From the NCBI RefSeq assembly GCF_004336745.1, contig NZ_SJXD01000027.1, positions 310,001 to 374,000 on the forward strand: a stretch of 64,000 nt of DNA. The letters are read 5' to 3'. Each line of letters opens with the position of its first letter. The stretch's first letter is position 1. The DNA comes from Roseococcus sp. SYP-B2431 (GTDB lineage Bacteria > Pseudomonadota > Alphaproteobacteria > Acetobacterales > Acetobacteraceae). This document shows, piece by piece, positions 1 through 7,739 of this stretch. The translations under genes and the position numbers were made by a program. The notes beneath the pieces were generated by a model. The model had not been told where the DNA came from. It saw only the letters and a program-made list of their open reading frames with translations, and searched no databases.

Positions 1-144
1 GAGGTCGAGGTTGCGCAGGCCGACGTCGAAGTCGATGACCACGGTCTTCTTGCCGCGCTGTGCGAGGCCGGTGGCGATGGCGGCGGAGCTCGTGGTCTTG
101 CCCACTCCCCCCTTGCCCGACGTGACGACGATCACCTGCGCCAT
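1..144 (-). CDS. minD: Septum site-determining protein MinD (N-terminal part only)
   Basis: The first 48 codons of MinD are visible; the rest lies beyond the left edge. MinD is a membrane-associated ATPase that recruits MinC to the cell poles and so keeps the division septum at midcell. The reading starts at an ATG at 144. Residues 10-17 read GKGGVGKT, the deviant Walker A motif of the MinD/ParA family, and the segment [14 protein letters not shown] that follows is typical of MinD. It lies 43 bases downstream of minC on the same strand, the usual minC-minD order. The family assignment is secure; only completeness cannot be judged. Confidence 0.93.
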   Translation of the reverse strand, partial: MAQVIVVTSGKGGVGKTTSSAAIATGLAQRGKKTVVIDFDVGLRNLDL

Positions 145-187
145 GTTTGGTTCCTTGCTGAAATGGGGGGCTGGAGTTGTCACCGGC

Positions 188-943
188 TCACCCAAGGGGA
201 TCGAACCGCAATTGCTCGCCGTCGAGGCGCACCTGCACCCCGCGGCCAATGGGGGTCGCGGAAAGGCCCTCGCGCACCGCGTAGAAGCCGGAGATGGCGA
301 CCAGCTCGGGGTCGAAATTCTGCGCGAAGATCCGCGCCTCGGCATCCTCGGAAGCGCCGGCCACGGCCCGGCCGCGCAGCGATCCGTAGATATGGATGTT
401 CCCGTCCGCGATGACCTCGGAGCCGGCATTCACCGAGCCCACGACGATCAGGTCGCTGCCCTGGGCATAGATGCGCTGCCCGGCGCGGATATTCTGGGTG
501 ATCATCATGCTGCGCGCCATCGCGGGGCGCGGCGCTTCCGGCGCCGGCGCGGGAGCCATGTTCACCGGCGGCGCGCCGACCGGCGAGGGGGCCTCGACCT
601 CGGTCTCGCGCTGCCCCGCGGGGCGCAGCGTGGGCAGGCCGGCGCCGGCGGCGGCCGCGCGCAGCGGCTGGGCACCGCCGACCACGCCGATCGGCAGGAT
701 CTCGAGCGCGCGAAGCCCCTGGATCAGCGCGGGAAAGTCCACCTGCTCGCCGCCCAGATCGTCGAGGCCAATGGCAATGGGGGCGAAGCGCAGGAAGCCG
801 GGGGCCTTGCGGAACTGGTCTCCGAGCGCCGGCAGCACCGCCTGCACGTCGCCCGTCAGCAGGCGCAGCGTGAGCAGGCTGTAGTTGCTCGCGCGCAGTC
901 GGAAGGTCTCGGGGGGCGAGGCGGGCCTCGCGGTGGCTGACAT
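188..943 (-). CDS. minC: Septum site-determining protein MinC
   Basis: 251 residues. MinC is the FtsZ polymerisation inhibitor that works with MinD. The N-terminal half (about residues 10-105) has the MinC N-domain pattern, ending in [13 protein letters not shown] proline- and alanine-rich linker follows (about 115-140). The C-terminal beta-helix domain (about 143-250) contains [17 protein letters not shown] and [16 protein letters not shown], both characteristic of MinC. The ATG at 943 gives normal family length. The gene faces away from the binding-protein gene at 1071, leaving a 127-base divergent promoter region. minE would be expected beyond minD, outside the window. Confidence 0.95.
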   Translation of the reverse strand: MSATARPASPPETFRLRASNYSLLTLRLLTGDVQAVLPALGDQFRKAPGFLRFAPIAIGLDDLGGEQVDFPALIQGLRALEILPIGVVGGAQPLRAAAAGAGLPTLRPAGQRETEVEAPSPVGAPPVNMAPAPAPEAPRPAMARSMMITQNIRAGQRIYAQGSDLIVVGSVNAGSEVIADGNIHIYGSLRGRAVAGASEDAEARIFAQNFDPELVAISGFYAVREGLSATPIGRGVQVRLDGEQLRFDPLG

Positions 944-1070
944 GGGTTCCTGGGGCTTCCCGGACGAAGATGGCGAAGGGACCGTGATAGCCGGCCCGGG
1001 GCCGCCAGCGAAGCCCCAACTGTCGGGAGGGTGGGTGGAATCCGCGCCGAATCGGCCTCATGCTGCCCGC

Positions 1071-1970
1071 ATGACCGAGATCGTGACCCTCGCCGAGCCC
1101 TTTCGTGCCCTGTTCTATGCGCCTTATTATCTGGCGGAGGTCCGCGGCGCCTTCGCCCGCCAGGGGCTGGAGGTGCGGATGGAGACCGCCGGCACCACCG
1201 TCCTGGCGGCGGAAGCCGTCTTCTCCGGCCGGGCGGACGTGGCCTGGAGCGGGCCGATGCGCGTGATGCAGCACCGGGCCGCCGACCCGGCCTCTCCCAT
1301 CACGGCCTTCTGCGCGGTGATCATGCGCGACCCCTTCCTGGTGGTGGGGCGCGCGCCGCGCGAGGGGCTGCACCTGGCGGAGCTGCCGCTGATGCGGCTC
1401 GGGCTGGTGACGGAGGTTCCCACGCCGGTCTGGTGCCTGGCCAATGCGGTGGCCAAGGCCGGCGGCCAGAAGCTCAAGGACCGCTCCGGCGGGACCATGG
1501 CGCAGAACATGGCGCGGCTGCTGGACGGGACGCTGGATGCCATCCAGGTCTTCGAGCCCTTCGCCGCCGAGGCCGAGGCGGCCGGGGCCAGCGTCTGGTA
1601 CGCCCAGGCGGAAGCGGGGCTGATGGCCTATTCCTCGCTCTACGCCAGGCAGGAGACGCTGACGGAGCGGCGGGAGGCGATGCGCGGCATGGTGCGCGCG
1701 CTTTCCGAGACGCTGGACTGGCTGGCCCGTGCCGATGCGGCCGAGGTCGCGGCGCTGCTGGAGCCCTATTTCCCGGATGTCCCGCCGGAGATCCGGATGC
1801 GGGCCGTCGCGCGCTACCGGGATGTCGGCCTCTGGGGCGACGGGCCGCGCTTTCCGCGCGCCGCCTTCGACGCGCTGGGCGAGGCCATGCTGCGGGCGAA
1901 GACGCTCCCGCATCTCCCGGCCTTCGAGATCTGCGTCGACGAGGCGGTGGTCGAGGAGGCGCTGGCTTGA
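1071..1970 (+). CDS. NMT1/ThiY-type substrate-binding protein, no signal peptide
   Basis: 299 residues resembling the NMT1/THI5-like solute-binding fold of ABC importers for nitrate, sulfonates or pyrimidines. Seen: the opening TEIVTLAEPFRALFYAPYYLAEVRGAF and later segments such as GRADVAWSGPMRV, a pattern found in these proteins just after the mature N-terminus. The ATG at 1071 leaves no room for a signal peptide. The open frame extends upstream to 885, but that part overlaps minC antisense and has no export signal. No ABC partner is adjacent; the full transporter lies further on at 3557-6055. The last codon overlaps the TTG start of the thioesterase. It may act as a cytoplasmic ligand-binding or enzyme-like NMT1 protein; substrate unknown. 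Confidence 0.75.
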   Translation: MTEIVTLAEPFRALFYAPYYLAEVRGAFARQGLEVRMETAGTTVLAAEAVFSGRADVAWSGPMRVMQHRAADPASPITAFCAVIMRDPFLVVGRAPREGLHLAELPLMRLGLVTEVPTPVWCLANAVAKAGGQKLKDRSGGTMAQNMARLLDGTLDAIQVFEPFAAEAEAAGASVWYAQAEAGLMAYSSLYARQETLTERREAMRGMVRALSETLDWLARADAAEVAALLEPYFPDVPPEIRMRAVARYRDVGLWGDGPRFPRAAFDALGEAMLRAKTLPHLPAFEICVDEAVVEEALA

Positions 1971-2401
1971 GGACGCCCCCTGGCACCCGCGCCGACTACC
2001 GCTGGTTCCGGCCGCTACCGCTGCGCTGGATGGACAACGACATCTACGGCCACATGAACAACGTCCAGCACTACAGCCTCTTCGACACGCTGGTCGCGCA
2101 TTTCCTGCTGGCGAACGGTGTGCTGGACCTGAAGACCAGCACTGAGGTCGGCCTCGTCGTCGAGACAGGCTGCCGCTACCACGCGCCGGCCGCCTTCCCC
2201 GACGGGATCACCGGCGGGCTGCGCGTCACGCGGCTCGGCGGCTCCTCCATCACCTATGGGCTGGCGCTGTTCCGTAACGACGGGGATCAGGCGATCGCCG
2301 AGGGCCACTTCACCCATGTCTATGTGAAGCGCAACGAACAGTCCCGGACGGTGCCACTCCCGCCGGCGCTGCGGGCGGCGGCGGAGCCCCTGCTGGCTTG
2401 A
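1967..2401 (+). CDS. Acyl-CoA thioesterase, 4HBT hotdog family
   Basis: 144 residues with the 4-hydroxybenzoyl-CoA thioesterase hotdog fold. RWMDNDIYGHMNNVQHY carries the D-x-x-G-H-x-N-N signature with the usual catalytic aspartate. Such enzymes hydrolyse acyl-CoA esters in the cytoplasm. The only good start is the TTG at 1967, which overlaps the preceding gene's TGA (sequence TTGA) and has a GAGGAGGC ribosome-binding stretch just upstream; no ATG occurs before the conserved core. This suggests translational coupling to the binding-protein gene. The specific acyl substrate cannot be told from the sequence. Confidence 0.85.
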   Translation: MRTPPGTRADYRWFRPLPLRWMDNDIYGHMNNVQHYSLFDTLVAHFLLANGVLDLKTSTEVGLVVETGCRYHAPAAFPDGITGGLRVTRLGGSSITYGLALFRNDGDQAIAEGHFTHVYVKRNEQSRTVPLPPALRAAAEPLLA

Positions 2402-2452
2402 CGGCGGGCGGATTCCCAGCGTCCCTCGCGGCGAAATTCCCGGGAGCCAGAC

Positions 2453-3409
2453 ATGCCTGAGCTGAAGAACCTCGCCATCCTCGACGACTACCAGGGCGTC
2501 ACCCTGAAGCTCGGCCCCTGGGACCGGCTGCCCGGCCTGACGAAGACCGTCTTCCGCGACACCATCGCCGACCAGGACCGGCTGGTGGAGCGGCTGCTGC
2601 CCTTCGACGCCATCCTCGCCATGCGCGAGCGCACCCCCTTTCAGCGTGCGCTGATCGAGCGCCTGCCGAACCTGAAGCTCCTCATGACCACGGGCGAGCG
2701 GAACCGCGGCATCGACGCGGCCGCCTGCGCCGAGCGCGGCATCACCTTCAGCGGCACGCCCAGCTTCGGTGCGCCCACGGTGGAGATCACCATCGGGCTG
2801 ATCATCTCGCTGGCGAGAAAGTTCCCATCAGAGACGGCGTCGCTGCTCGCGGGGCGATGGCAGTCCGGGCTGGGCACGACGCTGGAGGGCAAGACGCTCG
2901 GCGTGGTGGGCCTGGGCAAGCTCGGCAGCAAGGTGGCCAAGGTGGGCCAGGCGCTGGGCATGAAGGTCATCGCCTGGAGCCAGAACCTAACGGAGGACAC
3001 CGCCGCCTCGCACGGCGCGACCCGCGTGGACAAGGCGACGCTCTTCGCCGAGGCCGATGTGGTGACGCTGCACCTCATCCTATCCGAGCGATCCCGCGGC
3101 GTCGTCGGCACCGGGGACCTCGCGCGGATGAAGCCGACCGCCTTCCTGGTGAATACCTCGCGCGGGCCCCTGGTGGATGAGGACGCGCTGATCTCCGCCC
3201 TCAAGGGCGGGCGGATCGCCGGCGCCGGCATCGACGTCTTCGACATCGAGCCTCTGCCGGCGGGCCATCCGCTGCTCTCCGCGCCGAACACGCTGCTGAC
3301 CCCGCATCTCGGCTATTCCACGGAGGAGAACTACCGCCGCTACTTTACCGGCGCGGTCGAAGCCATTGAGGCCTTCAATGCCGGCGCACCGATCCGCGTC
3401 ATCACTTGA
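2453..3409 (+). CDS. D-2-hydroxyacid dehydrogenase family protein
   Basis: 318 residues, normal length for the NAD-dependent D-isomer 2-hydroxyacid dehydrogenases (phosphoglycerate dehydrogenase/glyoxylate reductase type). The Rossmann motif GVVGLGKLGSKVAKVG is present. The catalytic triad can be placed as Arg in NTSRGPLVDE, Glu in IDVFDIEPLP and His in TPHLGY. It would interconvert a 2-keto acid and a D-2-hydroxy acid in the cytoplasm. It follows the thioesterase by 51 bases and precedes the ABC importer operon. Substrate is not predictable; a role in clearing glyoxylate from ureide breakdown is only an inference from the neighbours. Confidence 0.88.
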   Translation: MPELKNLAILDDYQGVTLKLGPWDRLPGLTKTVFRDTIADQDRLVERLLPFDAILAMRERTPFQRALIERLPNLKLLMTTGERNRGIDAAACAERGITFSGTPSFGAPTVEITIGLIISLARKFPSETASLLAGRWQSGLGTTLEGKTLGVVGLGKLGSKVAKVGQALGMKVIAWSQNLTEDTAASHGATRVDKATLFAEADVVTLHLILSERSRGVVGTGDLARMKPTAFLVNTSRGPLVDEDALISALKGGRIAGAGIDVFDIEPLPAGHPLLSAPNTLLTPHLGYSTEENYRRYFTGAVEAIEAFNAGAPIRVIT

Positions 3410-3417
3410 GGCGGTCA

Positions 3418-3440
3418 CTGCCCGGCCCTTGGGCGGGCAG
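3418..3440. terminator. GC-rich hairpin after the hydroxyacid dehydrogenase
   Basis: CTGCCCG pairs with CGGGCAG across a short GC-rich loop, nine bases after the dehydrogenase stop codon. There is no T-run, so at best it is a weak or factor-assisted terminator or an mRNA-end structure. It separates the dehydrogenase from the importer genes that begin at 3557. Confidence 0.3.
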
Positions 3441-3556
3441 CCCAGAGGAGAGGCAGTCCGGCGCCTGACTGACGCCGGATGCGGCCGCAGACCCCTTGCT
3501 TGCGGCCGGGGCGGGCTCAAAAACGGAGCGCGCCATCAACAAGGGAGACGCATGCC

Positions 3557-4510
3557 ATGAGCCTCGATCGCCGGACGCTTCTTGTCGCCTCCACCGCCGC
3601 CGCATCGTTGTCCACTCCCGCAATCGTCGCGGCCCAGGGCACGCGGGTGAAGATGGGCGCGCTGCGCCTGATCCACTCGATCACCCCCTTCTTCTACGAG
3701 CGCTTCATGCCCGAGGGGATGACAGTCGAGGTCATTCCCTTCGAGAGCCCGACCGAGGGCAAGAATGCCGTCGTCACCCGCTCCGTCGATTTCGGTGCCT
3801 TCGGCGTGGCCGCCGGCATCCTGGGCGCCGCGGCGCGCGAGCCGGTGACTGTCATCGGCTCCTGCTGCGACAAGGGCATGGCCATCGTCGCCCGCAAGGA
3901 CGGGCCGATCAACACGCTGGCCGACCTGCGCGGCAAGCGCGTCGGCATCTGGCCGGGCTCGACGCAGGAGGTCTTCGTGCGCGAGCGGCTGCGAATGGAG
4001 GGGATGAACATCCGCGACATCACGAACATCCGCGTGAGCTTCAGCGAGATGCATGCGGCGCTGGCCCGCGGCGACATCGATGCCTATGTGGGCGCCGAGC
4101 CGGGGCCGGGCATCAGCCAGGTGACCGGCATCGGCAAGGTGGTGGAATTCCCCTACTCGACCGCCATGGGCACGCTGAACATGATCTTCGCGACCCATTA
4201 CGAGACGGCCCAGCGCAATCCGCAGCTCTGCGCGGCGATGATGGGGGTGCACAGGCGCGCCTCGGTCTTCGCTTCGGGCAACAAGCCGGCGGCGATCGAA
4301 ATGGCAGTCCAGAAGCTCGGCATGCAGCGACCGGCGCTGGAGGTCAGCATCGAGAATGTGGACCTGAACTGGCAGATGACGCCGGTGATGATCGAGCGCA
4401 GCCGCACCTACGCCCAGCACATGCTGGAACTGCAGCAGATCCGGGCCATCCCCGACTTCAACCTCTTCTTCAACACCCGCTTCTCCGACGAGGCGGCGCG
4501 CGCCGCTTGA
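3557..4510 (+). CDS. ABC importer periplasmic substrate-binding protein (SsuA/NMT1 type)
   Basis: 317 residues. The N-terminus MSLDRRTLLVASTAAASLSTPAIVAAQG is a Tat-like or Sec signal peptide with twin arginines and a hydrophobic core, cleaved after about residue 27. The mature part has the NMT1/SsuA layout: FGAFGVAAGILGAAAREPVTVIG, then NTLADLRGKRVGIWPGS. It would capture a small nitrogen- or sulfur-containing substrate for the permease and ATPase that follow with overlapping ends. I chose the ATG at 3557 because it begins the signal peptide; the open frame to 3479 has no signal. An ATG at 3552 is out of frame. Specificity is unknown; a ureide or pyrimidine is suggested by the downstream hydrolases. 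Confidence 0.85.
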   Translation: MSLDRRTLLVASTAAASLSTPAIVAAQGTRVKMGALRLIHSITPFFYERFMPEGMTVEVIPFESPTEGKNAVVTRSVDFGAFGVAAGILGAAAREPVTVIGSCCDKGMAIVARKDGPINTLADLRGKRVGIWPGSTQEVFVRERLRMEGMNIRDITNIRVSFSEMHAALARGDIDAYVGAEPGPGISQVTGIGKVVEFPYSTAMGTLNMIFATHYETAQRNPQLCAAMMGVHRRASVFASGNKPAAIEMAVQKLGMQRPALEVSIENVDLNWQMTPVMIERSRTYAQHMLELQQIRAIPDFNLFFNTRFSDEAARAA

Positions 4511-5304
4511 GCCCGCCGGCTTCCCGGTTCGGCACGCAGAACGTCATCCTAGCGCTCTGCGCACCGGTCCTCTTCCTGATCTTTTGGCACGTCTCCACGG
4601 CAGGGCGGGCCTTCAGCCTGATCCCGCCGCCGCTGGAGGTGGGCAAGCAGCTCTGGGATCTCGCCTTCGGCGGCGTCTGGGACGATCTTTATTCGGCGAC
4701 GCTGCTGGAGCATGCGGTGGCGAGCGTCAGCCGTGTCTACGGAGGGTTCCTGCTGGCGGCCGCCTGCGCGCTGCCGCTGGGCATGCTGATCGGCCGCGTG
4801 GCGCTGGTGCGGGCCACGCTGGATCCGACGTTGCAGCTGATGCGTCCCATCCCTGTCACGGCCTGGCTGCCGCTGGCGATGATCGTCTTCGGCATCGGCC
4901 CGACCTCGGCCTTCTTCCTGGTTTTTCTGGGCGCCTTCTACCCCATGCTGGTCAACACCATCTTCGGCGTGCGCAACGTGGAGCCCCGGCTCTTCGAGGC
5001 GGCGGTGATGCTGGGCGTCAGCCCTTCCGCGCTGTTCTGGAAGGTGGTGCTGCCGGCCTCGCTGCCCTCCATCTTCACGGGGCTGCGGCTCGGCCTCGGC
5101 TTCGCCTGGGTGGTGATCGTCGTGGGCGAGATGACCGGAGTGCAGACCGGGCTGGGGGCCATCATCATGGAGGCGCGGCAGCTCTCGCGCACGGAGATCG
5201 TCATCAGCGGGATGATCGCCATCGGGCTGCTCGGCTACGTGTCGGACTACCTGGTGCAGCTCCTGGGCAAGCGCCTGCTTCGCTGGAGCCCGCAGCATGG
5301 CTGA
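4507..5304 (+). CDS. ABC importer inner-membrane permease (SsuC type)
   Basis: 265 residues with about six hydrophobic segments, beginning at ILALCAPVLFLIFWHV. The BPD-transport EAA-loop region is seen as EAAVMLGVSPSALFWKVVLPASLPSIFTGLRLGLG. This is the SsuC/TauC/NrtB-like transmembrane partner of the adjacent binding protein and ATPase. The start is a TTG at 4507 that overlaps the previous TGA as TTGA; no in-frame ATG precedes the first membrane segment. The 3' end overlaps the ATPase start at 5297. The three genes form a coupled importer unit. Confidence 0.9.
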   Translation: MSPPASRFGTQNVILALCAPVLFLIFWHVSTAGRAFSLIPPPLEVGKQLWDLAFGGVWDDLYSATLLEHAVASVSRVYGGFLLAAACALPLGMLIGRVALVRATLDPTLQLMRPIPVTAWLPLAMIVFGIGPTSAFFLVFLGAFYPMLVNTIFGVRNVEPRLFEAAVMLGVSPSALFWKVVLPASLPSIFTGLRLGLGFAWVVIVVGEMTGVQTGLGAIIMEARQLSRTEIVISGMIAIGLLGYVSDYLVQLLGKRLLRWSPQHG

Positions 5305-6055
5305 GCCGCTCAATATCCTCGACATCACCCATGTCACGAAGCGCTTCGACTTCCAGGGCACGCAGATCGTCGCGCTCTCGGACGCCTCGCTCACCATCCG
5401 CAAGGGCGAGTTCGTCTGCCTGATCGGGCCATCCGGCTGCGGCAAGTCCACGCTGCTGCGGATGATCGGCGGCTTCGAGACAGCCAGCGAAGGTCGGCTC
5501 GCCATGTGGGACACGCCCATCGGCAAGCCTGGCCCGGATCGCGGCATGGTGTTCCAGGATTACGGCCTCTTTCCCTGGCTGACGGTGGCGAAGAATGTCG
5601 GCTTCGGGCCGGCGGCGCGCGGGCGGCCCTCTGCCGAGGTCGCGGAGACCACCAAGCGCTTCGTGGACATGGTGGGGCTGACCCGCTTCGCCGACGCCTA
5701 TCCGCACCAGCTCTCGGGCGGCATGAAGCAGCGCGTCGCCATCGCGCGCGTGCTGGCCAACGAGGCCGAGGTCGTGCTGATGGACGAGCCCTTCGGCGCG
5801 CTCGATGCCATGACACGCGAGAATCTCCAGCAGGAGCTGCTGGAGATCTGGGAGCGGACCAGGCTCACCGTGATCTTCGTGACGCACGCCATCGAGGAGG
5901 CCATCCTGCTCGCCGACCGGATCGTGGTCATGTCGCCTGGCCCGGGGCGTATCGTGGCCGACGAGCACGTGGAGCTGCCGCGCCCGCGCGACCCGACCGA
6001 TCCGGACTTCAACGCGCTGCGCCGCCACTTCTCCGGGATGCTGGGACACCACTGA
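5297..6055 (+). CDS. ABC importer ATP-binding protein (SsuB/TauB type)
   Basis: 252 residues, a complete ATPase of the nitrate/sulfonate/taurine importer class. Walker A GPSGCGKST is at residues 44-52, the Q-loop is in VFQDYG near 86-90, the signature LSGGM is at 139-143, Walker B LMDEP is at 161-165 and the switch histidine is in VTHAIEE. It powers the permease encoded just upstream (8-base overlap). Its stop shares one base with the ATG of the deacetylase gene (TGATG), which ties transporter expression to the downstream catabolic genes. Confidence 0.95.
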   Translation: MAEPLNILDITHVTKRFDFQGTQIVALSDASLTIRKGEFVCLIGPSGCGKSTLLRMIGGFETASEGRLAMWDTPIGKPGPDRGMVFQDYGLFPWLTVAKNVGFGPAARGRPSAEVAETTKRFVDMVGLTRFADAYPHQLSGGMKQRVAIARVLANEAEVVLMDEPFGALDAMTRENLQQELLEIWERTRLTVIFVTHAIEEAILLADRIVVMSPGPGRIVADEHVELPRPRDPTDPDFNALRRHFSGMLGHH

Positions 6056-6921
6056 TGAAGCCTGTCGATCGCATCGACTATGCGGCGCCGCAGGACCGCC
6101 CGCGGCGCTCGGGGCCGGATGGCGCGAAGGTACTCGTCTTCTTCGTCGTCAACGTCGAGGAATGGGGCATCGAGCGCCCCATGCCGCGCCAGGTGCTGCC
6201 GGCGCCGACCAACCTGCCCGTGGTGCCGGACCTCGCGAACTGGGCCTGGCACGAATACGGGATGCGCGTAGGCTTCTGGCGCCTGCTCAAGGCCTGCGAG
6301 GCGCGTGGGATCAGGCCCACGCTCTCGATCAACGGCAATGTCTGCAACGCCTATCCGGCGGTGGCCCAGGCCGCGCACGAGGCCGGCTGGGAGTTCATGG
6401 GTCACGGCTTCAAGCAGGTCCCGACGCATCAGATCGAGGACCAGCGCGCCATGGTGCGCGAGACCGTGGAGACCATCGCGCGCTTCACCGGCAAGCCGCC
6501 GGTGGGCTGGCTCGGGCCGGGACTGACGCAGACGCTGGAAACGACGGACATCCTCGCCGGGCATGGCATCCGCTACTGCGCCGACTATGTGGTGGACGAC
6601 GTGCCCGTGCCGGTACGGACCGCGCATGACCCCATCTGGTCCATGCCCTATTCCGTCGAACTCAACGACATCCCAATGATCATGGTGCAGCACCATCGCG
6701 CGGCCGAACTGCAGGAGCGCACCATGGCCCAGCTCAACCGGCTGCTCGACGAGGCGCAGACCGAGGGGTGCAAGGTCATGGGCCTCGCCGTGCACCCCTA
6801 TATCTCGGGCGTGCCGCATCGGATCGGCGTGTTGGAAGCCACGCTCGACGCCATTGCCAGCCGGCCCGGGGCAGTGTTCGCTCAGGGCCGGGACATTCTG
6901 GAATGGTGGGAAGCCGCATGA
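6055..6921 (+). CDS. PuuE-like polysaccharide-deacetylase-fold amidohydrolase
   Basis: 288 residues of the NodB/polysaccharide deacetylase fold, closest in layout to the PuuE (metal-independent allantoinase) and cyclic-imide hydrolase-like branch. Seen: VNVEEWGIERPM near the start, SINGNVC, WEFMGHGFKQVPTHQ, GWLGPGLTQT and LAVHPYISGVPHR. These match the PuuE pattern better than chitin or peptidoglycan deacetylases, and no signal peptide is present, so the protein is probably cytoplasmic. It would open a cyclic ureide or imide ring. It sits between an importer and an allophanate hydrolase, with one-base and four-base overlaps, consistent with acting on the imported compound. The exact substrate (allantoin or another cyclic ureide) is inference. 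Confidence 0.75.
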   Translation: MKPVDRIDYAAPQDRPRRSGPDGAKVLVFFVVNVEEWGIERPMPRQVLPAPTNLPVVPDLANWAWHEYGMRVGFWRLLKACEARGIRPTLSINGNVCNAYPAVAQAAHEAGWEFMGHGFKQVPTHQIEDQRAMVRETVETIARFTGKPPVGWLGPGLTQTLETTDILAGHGIRYCADYVVDDVPVPVRTAHDPIWSMPYSVELNDIPMIMVQHHRAAELQERTMAQLNRLLDEAQTEGCKVMGLAVHPYISGVPHRIGVLEATLDAIASRPGAVFAQGRDILEWWEAA

Positions 6922-7739
6922 GCCTCGACTGGGGACGTCTAACGCAACGCGAGCGGGACGCTGCTTATAACAACTCCGCAGCCGTGCCCGACAGCCCGAA
7001 TCTGGTCGAGGAGCGCAACCTCGCCTCCGCGCCATTCCGGCAAGGTTTCGCCCGCACGCTGGATCTGCCCTACGGCGAGGGCCAGCGCGAGCAGTGGGAC
7101 CTCTATCCGGGCAAGGACCCCTCCGCGCCGACGCTGGCCTTCATCCATGGCGGCTACTGGCAGCGCAACCGGCGCGAGGACTTCGCCATCCTCGCCGAGG
7201 GCGCGCTGGCCATGGGCTGGAACGTGGCCATCTGCGGCTACAGCCTCTGCCCCGAGGTCACCATGACGCGCATCGCCTACCAGATCCACGCGGCGCTGGA
7301 CTGGCTCTCGGCGCATGGGGCGGAGCATGGTCTGGCGGGGCCGATCGTGCTGAGCGGCTGGAGCGCCGGCGGCCACCTGACGGCGCTGGGCGCCGAGCAT
7401 CCGGCCGTGACGGCGGCCATCGCGATCTCAGGCATCTACGAGTTGGGGCCGGTGCGCGACACATACCTCAATGCCGCCCTGAAGCTGACCGACGAGGAGA
7501 TCGTCGAGCTCTCGCCGATGCGGCGGCCCGTGGTGCAGAAGCCGATCGCCATCGTCTATGGCGGCGCCGAACTGCCGGAGCTCTGCCGCCAGTCGCGCGA
7601 GTTCTACGCGCTGCGCGCCGATGCGCAGGCGCCGGGCCCGCTGCTGCACATCCCCGGCGCCGATCATTTCCGCGTGCTCGAGGCGCTGCGGCAGCCCGGC
7701 GGCATCATGCTGCGCGTCGCGGCAGAACTGCTGCTTTGA
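6918..7739 (+). CDS. Alpha/beta hydrolase, arylformamidase/BNA7-like
   Basis: 273 residues. The oxyanion-hole motif HGGYW (77-81), nucleophile elbow GWSAGG with Ser149, and a late GADHF histidine mark an alpha/beta hydrolase. The HGGxW form is shared with kynurenine formamidases of the BNA7 type and with related carboxylesterases and amidases. The ATG at 6918 overlaps the deacetylase stop (ATGA). No signal peptide, so cytoplasmic. Its position between a ring-opening enzyme and an allophanate hydrolase suggests cleavage of an amide or ester intermediate in the same pathway, not tryptophan breakdown; that is inference. Confidence 0.75.
   Translation: MSLDWGRLTQRERDAAYNNSAAVPDSPNLVEERNLASAPFRQGFARTLDLPYGEGQREQWDLYPGKDPSAPTLAFIHGGYWQRNRREDFAILAEGALAMGWNVAICGYSLCPEVTMTRIAYQIHAALDWLSAHGAEHGLAGPIVLSGWSAGGHLTALGAEHPAVTAAIAISGIYELGPVRDTYLNAALKLTDEEIVELSPMRRPVVQKPIAIVYGGAELPELCRQSREFYALRADAQAPGPLLHIPGADHFRVLEALRQPGGIMLRVAAELLL

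Noticed and set aside
180-1913. A 577-codon minus-strand frame across the first binding protein
   Set aside because: It is antisense to the NMT1-type gene and out of frame with minC; no family pattern.
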